Origin: Sharpea azabuensis DSM 18934
GTDB lineage: Bacteria; Bacillota_I; Bacilli_A; Erysipelotrichales; Coprobacillaceae
Assembly: GCF_000702165.1 (NCBI RefSeq)
Contig: NZ_JNKU01000031.1
Location: 1-35,272 of the forward strand
DNA length: 35,272 nt
Direction of reading: 5' to 3'
The notes beneath the pieces were generated by a model. It had not been told where the DNA came from. It saw nothing but the letters and a program-made list of their open reading frames with translations, and ran no database searches. Both the position numbers and the translations under genes were made by a program. Below, piece by piece: positions 27,320 to 35,037 of the stretch (position 1 is its first letter; every line of letters begins with the position of its first letter).

Positions 27320-27821
27320 TTCTTCTGCGTTCTTCTTTACGACGTTGTTTACGTTCACGTTTTTCAATCTTACGATGCATATCTGTATAAGCTTTTACAG
27401 TACAATGGATACGCTTGTTTTCCCCTAAAATTGCACCCGTGAATGCTGCTGCATCCATCGGGAAGAACTTAATGCATGCCTTATCATCCATATAAAGTTC
27501 TATGGCATGAGGTCTTGTTACGATATCGCTCATTTTTGAAACGGGATCGGCAATGACTTCTGCATGAATTAAATCGACCTTTTTATCAGGAATCAGTCTT
27601 CTATGCATAATGACTTCTTTATCTTTTACGGTATATTTTACTGGACGACAGCCCACAAAATAGAAAGTCAAGACTGCCGTAAAGACAACATAGAACATAA
27701 ATGATGCTAGTGTAAGCTGTCCATTAATAAAGCTTGAAAGATTAAAGATAAGCATGATGACAACTGCTGCATTAAAGACTCCAACCGCATAGTTAGGTCT
27801 TACCTTAAATTCCTTCTCCAT
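27300..27821 (-). CDS. Small membrane protein with PH-like soluble domain
   Basis: 173 residues. Two hydrophobic helices (about residues 12-32 and 39-57) are followed by a beta-rich segment starting YTVKDKEVIMHRR, like bacterial PH (YdbT/YyaB-type) domains. A very basic tail (RERKQRRKEERRRR) closes it. No catalytic motif is visible and no function is known. I chose ATG 27821, 8 nt after AAGGAG; the GTG at 27830 touches the ribosome site. It follows gntR after 54 bp on the same strand, so the two may be co-transcribed. The PH assignment is tentative. Confidence 0.75.
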   Translation of the reverse strand: MEKEFKVRPNYAVGVFNAAVVIMLIFNLSSFINGQLTLASFMFYVVFTAVLTFYFVGCRPVKYTVKDKEVIMHRRLIPDKKVDLIHAEVIADPVSKMSDIVTRPHAIELYMDDKACIKFFPMDAAAFTGAILGENKRIHCTVKAYTDMHRKIEKRERKQRRKEERRRRSHIEE

Positions 27822-27875
27822 AAATTCCACTCCTTATATTTTTTGAATCACAACGTTTATATTCTAACAAACACT

Positions 27876-28583
27876 TTAATGATTGACAAGAATCGTTGAA
27901 AATTCATATTGCGCATAATGATAGCGGGAAAGACAATACTCTAAGATAGCCCCAGTTGTCAGATATGTTGTCTGTTCTTCCTGAATATAGGGTTCTCCCT
28001 TGCTAAGGCCTAAGAAATCTCTTTCCATTGATGATGAAAGAGAAGAGGTAATATTGAGATGACAGCTTTGTATGCGTAAATGTAAGTCCTGGGTAATATA
28101 ATCATATAAGGAATGATTCAGTATGTTGACTTTAAGATGAGGAACAATATTTAAAGGAAGATAGGTGATTCCTTCTACGTAAGGTTCTCCATCAAGTGAG
28201 CGATCACGAATAATATGATAGACGAAATCTCCCTCTTCAATCTGCAATTTTTCAGCAAGAAAATGATCTGCCGGCACCACCTCAAAGACAATGACTTGGC
28301 TTGAGACTGTCTTTCTACCTAGAAAGCGTCTTGTCAGACTGCGCTCAAACTGTTTATTGATGCCATCCTGGAGTGTTGTTTCCTTGACAAATGTACCCGC
28401 TCCCCGACGACGAATAATCAATCCTTCTTTGACAAGAATATCCAGTGCTTTTTTCATCGTTTCTTTATTACAACGATAATTCACACATAAAATATATTCA
28501 TAAGGGAGCTTCATGCCAACGGTATACTCTCCGTTTATGATCTTGCTGCGAATCTGATCAGCAATATCACGATACTTAGTCAT
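27876..28583 (-). CDS. GntR-family regulator with UTRA domain
   Basis: 235-residue transcription factor. The winged helix-turn-helix spans residues 1-70 (ADQIRSKIINGEYTVGMKLP, then IIRRRGAGTFV). The UTRA effector domain follows (about 90-230; DRSLDGEPYVEGITYLP). HutC/TreR-type members sense sugars or sugar phosphates and often repress PTS genes. One helix-turn-helix position is unusual (EYILCVNYRCNKETMKKAL, with two cysteines where S-R-x-T-V-R is usual). An 18-bp sequence at 28604-28621 upstream of its own start recurs at the EIIC gene, supporting autoregulation and control of EIIC. Confidence 0.9.
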   Translation of the reverse strand: MTKYRDIADQIRSKIINGEYTVGMKLPYEYILCVNYRCNKETMKKALDILVKEGLIIRRRGAGTFVKETTLQDGINKQFERSLTRRFLGRKTVSSQVIVFEVVPADHFLAEKLQIEEGDFVYHIIRDRSLDGEPYVEGITYLPLNIVPHLKVNILNHSLYDYITQDLHLRIQSCHLNITSSLSSSMERDFLGLSKGEPYIQEEQTTYLTTGAILEYCLSRYHYAQYEFSTILVNH

Positions 28584-28603
28584 AGCGTATACCTCCCTTA
28601 TTC

Positions 28604-28632
28604 AAAAATACCATACTTTTAAAGCGTTTTCA
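28604..28632. promoter_or_regulatory. Shared 18-bp GntR site and adjacent cre-like box ahead of gntR
   Basis: AAAAATACCATACTTTTA (28604-28621) is identical to the site near EIIC. Overlapping it by 3 bp, minus-strand TGAAAACGCTTTAA (28632-28619) fits the CcpA cre consensus TGWNANCGNTNWCA except for one base. Glucose repression and specific control could both act here. Confidence 0.55.
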
Positions 28633-28640
28633 CGGGATTT

Positions 28641-29189
28641 TTAATTTCCAGCAATATTTAATGTATCCAACAATTCATTCTCTAGGCTATAGAGTTTAAA
28701 TGTTTCATCTTCATATACAATAAAGGACTGGATTCCTTTTTTAGGCAAGGATATCGAATTAGGATTCACTTTAAAATAATCACTTTCTTTTTCTAGAACA
28801 GGTATATGAAAATGACCATAACAATAGACATCACCAGCATTTAAGTGTGGGAAGTTTGTTTCATTATAAAGATGTCCATGGGTTAAATAGAAGCGATGTC
28901 CATCAACATACATTTCCAAGTAATCTGCACGCATTGGGAATTCTAGCACCATCTGATCGACTTCTGCATCACAATTCCCTCTAACAGCGAGAATATCATG
29001 CTTATGTGCATTGAGTAATGGAATGCATTTCTTTGGCGCATAGCCTTCTGGTAAATCATTTCTTGGGCCATGGTAGAGAATATCGCCTAAAATGACAAGC
29101 TTGTCAAAATCACCCTGGTCATAGACATCCATGACTTTCTTAAGTGAGCTGTAATCACCATGAATATCAGATATCATCATCAATTTCAT
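28641..29189 (-). CDS. YfcE-like metallophosphoesterase
   Basis: 182-residue calcineurin-like phosphodiesterase. Metal-binding motifs in order: SDIHGDYSS, GDILYHGPRND, GNCD, THGH and YGHFHIP, the full set of the YfcE family. It hydrolyses phosphodiesters in vitro; the natural substrate is unclear. ATG 29189 follows GGAGG and shares a base with the exonuclease stop codon (TGATG), so the two genes are translationally coupled. The longer in-frame start lies inside exonuclease III coding sequence and is rejected. Confidence 0.9.
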   Translation of the reverse strand: MKLMMISDIHGDYSSLKKVMDVYDQGDFDKLVILGDILYHGPRNDLPEGYAPKKCIPLLNAHKHDILAVRGNCDAEVDQMVLEFPMRADYLEMYVDGHRFYLTHGHLYNETNFPHLNAGDVYCYGHFHIPVLEKESDYFKVNPNSISLPKKGIQSFIVYEDETFKLYSLENELLDTLNIAGN

Positions 29190-29944
29190 CACAAATTTAC
29201 CTCCAAGCCAACTGGGCAATGATCACTGCCCATAATATCCGTATAAATATAAGCATCCACAAGCTGATCCTTTAAATCATCAGAGACAATAAAATAATCA
29301 ATACGCCATCCTGCATTCTTCTCTCTAGCCTTAAACATATAGCTCCACCAAGAATAAACACCTTCCTGATCAGGATAGAAATAACGATATGTATCAATAT
29401 AACCATGAGATAACAGCTGTGTCATTTTCGCTCTCTCTTCATCACTAAAGCCTGCATTCTTATGATTTGTTTTTGGATTCTTTAAGTCAATTTCTTCATG
29501 AGCGACATTGAGATCACCACATAGAATGACTGATTTCTTTAGCTTGAGATGATCAAGATAAGCTAAAAAAGCATCTTCCCATTCCATTCGATAATCCAGT
29601 CTAGCTAATTCACGTTTACTATTTGGTGTATAACAAGCTACAAAATAGAAATCAGGATATTCAAGCGTTAGAACACGTCCTTCCTGATCATGTTCTTCTA
29701 TGCCAATCCCCTTTGTAACAGCGAGAGGTTCTTCTTTCGCAAAGACAGCTACCCCGCTATAGCCCTTCTTCTTAGCGCTATTGACATATTTATGATAGCC
29801 TTCAAACTCTAGTTCGATCTGTTCGGGTTGCGCTTTTGTCTCCTGCAGGGCAAAGATATCCGCATTAAGCTTATGAAAGCTTTCTTCAAAACCTTTATTT
29901 AAACATGCACGAATGCCATTGACATTCCATGATACTAATTTCAT
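29189..29944 (-). CDS. xth: Exodeoxyribonuclease III / AP endonuclease
   Basis: 251-residue enzyme for base excision repair that cuts 5' of abasic sites and degrades 3' ends. Family motifs are WNVNGIRA (residues 5-12), LQETKAQ with the metal-binding Glu, YSGVAVF, GDLNVAHEEIDL, GWRIDYF and SDHCPVGL with the catalytic His. The length is normal. It is coupled to the phosphoesterase gene downstream. No clear promoter was found in the roughly 60 bp upstream. Confidence 0.95.
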   Translation of the reverse strand: MKLVSWNVNGIRACLNKGFEESFHKLNADIFALQETKAQPEQIELEFEGYHKYVNSAKKKGYSGVAVFAKEEPLAVTKGIGIEEHDQEGRVLTLEYPDFYFVACYTPNSKRELARLDYRMEWEDAFLAYLDHLKLKKSVILCGDLNVAHEEIDLKNPKTNHKNAGFSDEERAKMTQLLSHGYIDTYRYFYPDQEGVYSWWSYMFKAREKNAGWRIDYFIVSDDLKDQLVDAYIYTDIMGSDHCPVGLEVNL

Positions 29945-29989
29945 CTAACCAACTCCTTTTGTATCATCTTACCATAAAACCTCTACAAA

Positions 29990-30019
29990 AACATAAAAGG
30001 ATGCCCTTAAACAGCATCC
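29990..30019 (-). terminator. Terminator of the GyrI-like gene
   Basis: Stem GGATGC/GCATCC with a 9-nt loop. The minus-strand tail TTTTATGTTTTT lies just after the stop at 30007. Confidence 0.7.
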
Positions 30020-30621
30020 TCCTCAATTGCATAACGAACAATTGTTTTCAGTTTTTCTTCAACAATCTTATTAGGATCATTGAGATAGATTTCATGATGG
30101 AATCCCGTTAATTTCATATTCTGAACAGTAATGAATTCCATGATCTGTTTGGTTGTATCAATTTCTGTATTATAGGCACCTTTATGTAACATCTGTACAC
30201 ATTCGCCTTCTTCAAACTTCTTGAGATAAATATCGATGATATAAGGATTGTCTTTCTTGTTGGCAACTGATTGTTTAATGATTTCAAACGTTGTCTGATC
30301 AAGTAATTTAGGTTGTGCCATCATTAATGTAAACTTAATCATCTTTTTACGTGTCACATCAAAACGTGAGTTATCATATGTATCCCACAGGCCTTCTAAT
30401 GGTGATAAAAGATAAAGTAAGTCTTTTTCTTTCTTGAAATATTCTCTGATTTCCTGACTCATGATACGTAAGGCTTCACTCTTTAATTTAAATTCTTCCA
30501 CCTTCGGATTACCAATGCCATCAACCATAATAAAATTAAATTCAGGCACATTCACAATATCTATTTTCTTTGTAGAGGCGTCATACTGCTTCTTGTATTC
30601 ACGTCTAATTCCTTCTTTCAC
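30007..30621 (-). CDS. GyrI-like small-molecule-binding domain protein
   Basis: 204-residue protein with the GyrI-like (SOUL/SHS2) fold. Visible family landmarks are FNFIMVDGIGNP near the N-terminus, PLEGLWDT, VQMLHKGAYNTEI and GFHHEIYLNDPNKI at the end. Related proteins bind or hydrolyse hydrophobic cyclopropanoid or drug-like ligands, or serve as regulator effector domains; here the domain stands alone without a DNA-binding part. The ribosome site is GAAGGTGG. The gene is monocistronic. The 276 bp upstream (30622-30897) are very AT-rich, with only the galE terminator recognised. Confidence 0.85.
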   Translation of the reverse strand: MKEGIRREYKKQYDASTKKIDIVNVPEFNFIMVDGIGNPKVEEFKLKSEALRIMSQEIREYFKKEKDLLYLLSPLEGLWDTYDNSRFDVTRKKMIKFTLMMAQPKLLDQTTFEIIKQSVANKKDNPYIIDIYLKKFEEGECVQMLHKGAYNTEIDTTKQIMEFITVQNMKLTGFHHEIYLNDPNKIVEEKLKTIVRYAIEEDAV

Positions 30622-30871
30622 AATTGCACCACCTTCTAAACACTTCCATATTATAACAAAAACACAAAATTATTTCATTATATTTTTAGGATATCAAAGA
30701 ATTATTCATATCTATTCATCTTTTTGCTAAATTTAATACATATATTACATATATAAAATATAGATATCATATTCGCTTTTCAATCTACAGCAACTCAAAT
30801 ATTATATGCCTTTTATATACATCTTGCAACTACAAATAGTTCTAAAAAAAAGACAATTATTTGATTATATC

Positions 30872-30899
30872 AAAAAAAGAGAATGGATTGCTCCATTCT
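30872..30899 (-). terminator. Terminator of the galE operon
   Basis: Perfect 8-bp stem AGAATGGA/TCCATTCT with a 4-nt loop and seven T on the minus strand. Confidence 0.88.
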
Positions 30900-31914
30900 A
30901 CTTTTTATAACCATTTGGATTGTTTTTCTGCCAGTTCCAGCTATCACGACACATATCTTCAAGATTGCGTTTTGCTTCCCAGCCAAGGACTTCTTTAGCC
31001 TTATCCGCATTACTATAACATACGGCTAAATCACCTGCACGTCTTGGGCCAATTTCATATTTTAATTTTAAGTTGTTGGCTTTTTCAAAAGCATGAACGA
31101 TATCAAGGACTGAGTATGGTGTACCAGTACCAAGGTTAATAATATCCACACCCTTGCGTGTAGCAGCATATTCTACAGCCTTAACATGACCATCAGCTAA
31201 GTCCATAACATGGATATAGTCACGCTGACATGTTCCATCAGGAGTATCATAATCATCACCAAAGACTGTTAAATGATCACGAATGCCAACTGCTGTCTGT
31301 GTAACATATGGCATTAAGTTATTAGGAATACCTGTTGGATCTTCACCAATACGTCCACTTTCATGGGCACCAATTGGGTTGAAGTATCTAAGCAAGACTA
31401 CTGATAAGTTTTCATCTGCATGAGCTGCATCAGTTAGTATCTGTTCCATCATCCACTTTGTCCAGCCATATGGGTTAGTACATGTACCCTTCTTCATTGT
31501 TTCATAAAGTGGCGAGTCATTTTCTGCACCATAGACTGTAGCACTTGATGAGAAGACAAAGTTATGTACATCATTAGCGCGCATTGTTTCAAGTAATGAC
31601 AATGTTGTATCAATATTGTTACGATAGTATTCAATTGGCTTTACGACAGATTCGCCAACTGCCTTTAAGCCAGCAAAATGAATAACACAATCAATATCAT
31701 TTTCCTTAAAGATTTTATCTAAAGCCGCATTATCCTTAACATCAGCTTCATAATGTTTAATCTTCTTACCTACTAATTCTTCTACTCGTAATATAGCTTC
31801 TTCACAAGAGTTATCATAATTATCAACAATAATAACTTCATGACCAGCCTCAGTTAAAGTAAGTGCTGTATGTGAGCCGATATAACCAGCTCCACCTGCT
31901 AATAATACCTTCAT
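30898..31914 (-). CDS. galE: UDP-glucose 4-epimerase
   Basis: 338-residue short-chain dehydrogenase-type epimerase that interconverts UDP-glucose and UDP-galactose with bound NAD. The NAD motif GGAGYIGS is at residues 6-13. The catalytic SSSATVYG and YGWTK (Tyr-x-x-x-Lys) motifs and RYFNPIGAHESG follow. The start sits behind AGGAGG, 12 bp after the cyclophilin gene. No galK/galT are nearby, so it probably supplies UDP-galactose for surface polysaccharide as well as for sugar use. Confidence 0.96.
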   Translation of the reverse strand: MKVLLAGGAGYIGSHTALTLTEAGHEVIIVDNYDNSCEEAILRVEELVGKKIKHYEADVKDNAALDKIFKENDIDCVIHFAGLKAVGESVVKPIEYYRNNIDTTLSLLETMRANDVHNFVFSSSATVYGAENDSPLYETMKKGTCTNPYGWTKWMMEQILTDAAHADENLSVVLLRYFNPIGAHESGRIGEDPTGIPNNLMPYVTQTAVGIRDHLTVFGDDYDTPDGTCQRDYIHVMDLADGHVKAVEYAATRKGVDIINLGTGTPYSVLDIVHAFEKANNLKLKYEIGPRRAGDLAVCYSNADKAKEVLGWEAKRNLEDMCRDSWNWQKNNPNGYKK

Positions 31915-31926
31915 CTTCTTTTCCTC

Positions 31927-32409
31927 CTATAAAATACGAATATCCTTAATAACTTGTGCTTCATAAGGGCAATCTCTGAAATCTCTTCTGACATTGGCAA
32001 TCTTGTCAACTTCTTCCAAGCCTTCAAGTACCTTTCCAAAGGCAGCATATTCCCCATCAAGATGAGGAGCATCCTGGTGCATAATAAAGAATTGTGAACT
32101 TGCGCTATCAGGAATCATTGTTCTAGCCATAGAAATGACACCTCTTGTATGTTTGAGGTCATTTTTAACACCATTTGAAGCAAATTCTCCTTTAATGCTT
32201 TTCGCTTCTTTGCCTTTTAAGTTACGATCAACGCCACCACCCTGAATCATGAATCCAGGAATGACGCGGTGAAAAATAAGGCCCTGATAAAAATGTTCAT
32301 TACAAAGATTAACAAAGTTTTCCACAGTAATTGGAGCTATTTCAGGATAAAGTTCTCCTTTCATTATAGCGCCATCTTCCATTTCAATTTCAAAATTAAT
32401 TGTTTTCAT
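31927..32409 (-). CDS. Cyclophilin-type peptidyl-prolyl isomerase
   Basis: 160-residue cytoplasmic cyclophilin without signal peptide. The core motifs are FHRVIPGFMIQGGG with the catalytic Arg, SASSQFFIM, and YAAFGKVLEG. It helps protein folding by cis-trans proline isomerisation. It overlaps the upstream membrane protein gene by 14 bp and precedes galE by 12 bp; the three form one operon. Confidence 0.95.
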   Translation of the reverse strand: MKTINFEIEMEDGAIMKGELYPEIAPITVENFVNLCNEHFYQGLIFHRVIPGFMIQGGGVDRNLKGKEAKSIKGEFASNGVKNDLKHTRGVISMARTMIPDSASSQFFIMHQDAPHLDGEYAAFGKVLEGLEEVDKIANVRRDFRDCPYEAQVIKDIRIL

Positions 32410-32689
32410 CTTTTTCTCCTGTCTGAGTCTCTATTTTTGTTTTATTTGCCTTTCTTTTATGCAAGACAAATCTTAGTACAAAGAAAGCAATGGCAACAAT
32501 GACAAGCACAAGAAAGACTTTCATAATATCTTCCATTTGCTTGAAATTATAAGCTAAGGCTACAGTTAAACATAACGCAGCAATATTAAGAAAGCCAGCA
32601 CGCTTATATTTCTCATTATATATGAAATCAATCGCCAATGCATTTACGACAAATAAAGCTACTAATAATCCCATGCCAACAAAGTCCAT
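32396..32689 (-). CDS. Small three-helix membrane protein of unknown function
   Basis: 97 residues with hydrophobic segments at about 4-22, 34-47 and 55-73, then a lysine-rich, acidic cytoplasmic tail (HKRKANKTKIETQTGEKDENN minus its last few residues is highly charged). No known motif. It is the first gene of the galE operon, behind GGAGGT, with a 14-bp overlap to the cyclophilin gene that supports its reality. Confidence 0.75.
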   Translation of the reverse strand: MDFVGMGLLVALFVVNALAIDFIYNEKYKRAGFLNIAALCLTVALAYNFKQMEDIMKVFLVLVIVAIAFFVLRFVLHKRKANKTKIETQTGEKDENN

Positions 32690-32720
32690 AAGTCACCTCC
32701 TATACCAACATCATACCACT

Positions 32721-32726
32721 ATTATA
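32721..32726 (-). promoter_or_regulatory. -10 element of the galE operon
   Basis: Minus-strand TATAAT, about 32 bp before ATG 32689; the -35 is not evident. Confidence 0.5.
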
Positions 32727-32790
32727 CTTATTAATCACGCATGTATTCTCTTTGGTGCAATACTTACATGAAAAGTTTTTAAAAATTCAT

Positions 32791-32804
32791 TGTAAACGTT
32801 TTCA
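32791..32804 (+). promoter_or_regulatory. CcpA cre-like site upstream of the EF-G-like gene
   Basis: TGTAAACGTTTTCA fits the cre consensus TGWNANCGNTNWCA at every position. It lies 72 bp before ATG 32876, near the presumed promoter. Confidence 0.6.
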
Positions 32805-32830
32805 TATATATATTAGAAGTGGTATCATAT

Positions 32831-32862
32831 TTGTATAAAAGTCATTTCATTATTTTATACAA
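32831..32862 (+). repeat. Inverted repeat abutting the EF-G-like ribosome site
   Basis: TTGTATAAAA (32831-32840) and TTTTATACAA (32853-32862) form a perfect 10-bp stem with a 12-nt loop. The right arm runs into the ribosome site AAGGAGGG. It may act as an RNA hairpin or an operator. Confidence 0.65.
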
Positions 32863-32875
32863 GGAGGGATTACTA

Positions 32876-34945
32876 ATGAGAGACTATCACTCCGATGAAA
32901 TAGGCAATGTCGCAATCTTGGGCCACTCAGGAAGTGGGAAGACAAGCGTCATTGAGGCTATGGCTTACCGTAGTGGTAAGGTAAGCCAGATCGGAACAAT
33001 TAAACAAGGCAATACCATTTCTGATTTTGATGAAGAGGAAAAGAAAAGACAATCATCAATGTCACTTTCTGTTATTCCACTCGAATGGCAGAACTGCAAA
33101 ATCAATCTCTTGGATACACCTGGTGCCTATGACTTCCAAGGTGAAGTACAGGCTGCACTAGCTGTATCAGAAAGTGCTGTCATTGTCGTACCAGCCACAA
33201 AAGGTCTGACAACGGGCACAAAGCAGGCTATGTATAGAGCCCATGATAAAGCTAAAATCATATATATCAATAATATTGATTATCCAAATAATGATTATCA
33301 TGAAAAACTTAAAGAACTCCAGGAAGTCTATGGCCGTCAGGTCGCTCCTATCCAGGTTCCAATCATGGAAAACAACAAGATGGTGGGCTATGTCAACGTT
33401 GCCAAGATGGAAGGGCGTCGCTTTGAAGGCAAAGAAACAAAGCCTTGTCCTATTCCTGAAGGCATGGATGACCTCATTCAGCCAGTTAAGGACATGATTG
33501 ATGAGGCTGTCGCTAATACAAGCGATGATCTATTGGATAAGTATCTTGCTGAAGAACCATTCACAAAAGAAGAAATTTCTTTAGCTTTAAGAGAAGGTGT
33601 TATTAAACATTCACTGATTCCTGTTCTTTGTGGTACGGATGCAATTGGTATCCAGCAATTACTGAATTCCATTGTTGCTTTCTTCCCTGCTGCTGGTGAT
33701 ACTGTAAATTCCTTTATTATCACAAATAAGCAGAGCGGTGAAGAAGATATCGCTGGATATGATGAAGGAAGACCAACATCCATCCATGTGTTCAAGACTA
33801 TTGCTGATCCATTTGCCGGACATATTTCGATTTTTAAGGTCGTCACTGGACATGTCGAGGCAGGCATGAAACTCGTCAATATGCGCAATGGTCGTGAAGA
33901 GGACTTCTCAAAGATCTATATCATGACAGGTAAGAAAATGGAAGAAACGGGTGTTCTTTATGCCGGTGATATTGGGGCTGTGATGAAGCTAGATGATACA
34001 CATACCAATGATGTTCTGAATGTTTCAGGTTATCAATATGTTGATGAACCTATTAAATTCCCTCAGCCATATTATGGTAAAGCACTTAAACCTATTGGCA
34101 AGGCGAATGAAGATAAGATCTCGGCAGCTCTCAATCGCTTCCTCGAAGAAGATCCAACGCTTCGCTTTGAAACAAATGCTGAAACAGCAGAACAATGCCT
34201 CTATGGTTTAGGTGATATTCATTTGACTACGGTTGTGGATCGCTTAAAAGATAAATACAATGTTGAAGTAAAATTATCCGACATCACTTTATGTTTCAGA
34301 GAAACCATAAGAAACGAAGTGACACATCGTACAAAATATAAGAAGCAGACGGGCGGCCATGGTCAGTATGGTGATGTCGAAATCAAGTTTGAGCCAACCC
34401 ACGACTACGATACGCCTTATGTCTTTGCTGAAGAAGTCTTTGGTGGAGCTGTTCCAAAATCATACTTCCCTGCTGTTGAAAAAGGCTTAGCTGAAGCCGT
34501 CCAACATGGTGTGCTTGCTGGCTATCCAGTGCTTGGCATTAAAGCTACTTTACTTGATGGTTCATATCATCCAGTTGATTCTAGTGAACAAGCCTTCAAG
34601 ACTGCTACGCTCATGTGCTTCAAGTCCGCTTTACCAAAAGCGAATCCAATTCTTCTTGAACCATATGTAACAATAAATGCTGTATGTGAAGAATCTTACC
34701 TTGGTGATATCATGAGCTATTTCAATAAGCATCGTTCACGTGTTATCGGTCAGGAAATTCTTGATGATGGCCTGATGAAGATTACTGCTGAAGCACCACA
34801 GGCTGAAGTCATGAACTTTGCGATTGATCTTAAGAGTATGACGCAGGGTTCTGGTTACTTTACGGAAACTTTCCTTGATTATGAATATATGGATAAGTAT
34901 TTACAGGAACGCGTCATTGAAGCACGTAAAGATAAAGTTGAATAA
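32876..34945 (+). CDS. Elongation factor G-like GTPase
   Basis: 689-residue translational GTPase, shorter than and diverged from housekeeping EF-G. G domain: GHSGSGKTS (P-loop, residues 15-23), DTPGAYDF (G3) and NNIDYPN where canonical EF-G has NKMD (G4). Domains II to V follow, with GGHGQYGDVEI typical of domain IV and a C-terminal domain V ending at SMTQGSGYFTETF. The start is ATG 32876 behind AAGGAGGG; an in-frame GTG upstream lies inside the leader hairpin. It is probably an accessory EF-G (EF-G2 type) with a role in translation under particular conditions; TetM-type ribosome protection is less likely. Confidence 0.88.
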   Translation: MRDYHSDEIGNVAILGHSGSGKTSVIEAMAYRSGKVSQIGTIKQGNTISDFDEEEKKRQSSMSLSVIPLEWQNCKINLLDTPGAYDFQGEVQAALAVSESAVIVVPATKGLTTGTKQAMYRAHDKAKIIYINNIDYPNNDYHEKLKELQEVYGRQVAPIQVPIMENNKMVGYVNVAKMEGRRFEGKETKPCPIPEGMDDLIQPVKDMIDEAVANTSDDLLDKYLAEEPFTKEEISLALREGVIKHSLIPVLCGTDAIGIQQLLNSIVAFFPAAGDTVNSFIITNKQSGEEDIAGYDEGRPTSIHVFKTIADPFAGHISIFKVVTGHVEAGMKLVNMRNGREEDFSKIYIMTGKKMEETGVLYAGDIGAVMKLDDTHTNDVLNVSGYQYVDEPIKFPQPYYGKALKPIGKANEDKISAALNRFLEEDPTLRFETNAETAEQCLYGLGDIHLTTVVDRLKDKYNVEVKLSDITLCFRETIRNEVTHRTKYKKQTGGHGQYGDVEIKFEPTHDYDTPYVFAEEVFGGAVPKSYFPAVEKGLAEAVQHGVLAGYPVLGIKATLLDGSYHPVDSSEQAFKTATLMCFKSALPKANPILLEPYVTINAVCEESYLGDIMSYFNKHRSRVIGQEILDDGLMKITAEAPQAEVMNFAIDLKSMTQGSGYFTETFLDYEYMDKYLQERVIEARKDKVE

Positions 34946-34975
34946 ATGCATAAAAAGCTATCTCTCTGATACGAT

Positions 34976-35029
34976 CCCCTAAAGGTAGACAGTACAAATA
35001 CACAAAATGTACTGCCCTGCTTTTAGGGG
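34976..35029. repeat. Long imperfect inverted repeat at the IS3-element boundary
   Basis: Left arm CCCCTAAAGGTAGACAGTACA (34976-34996, 21 bases; ends CAGTACA) and right arm 35008-35029 starting TGTACTG and ending TTTTAGGGG are near-perfect inverse copies with an 11-nt spacer. TGTACTG at the right arm resembles the left end of IS150-type elements. The hairpin contains the GGGGG ribosome site region of the transposase and could also stop transcription from the EF-G-like gene. Confidence 0.65.
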
Positions 35030-35037
35030 GTTTTATT

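Noticed and set aside
33478-33888. 136-codon minus-strand frame inside the EF-G-like gene
   Set aside because: Antisense shadow of conserved EF-G sequence.
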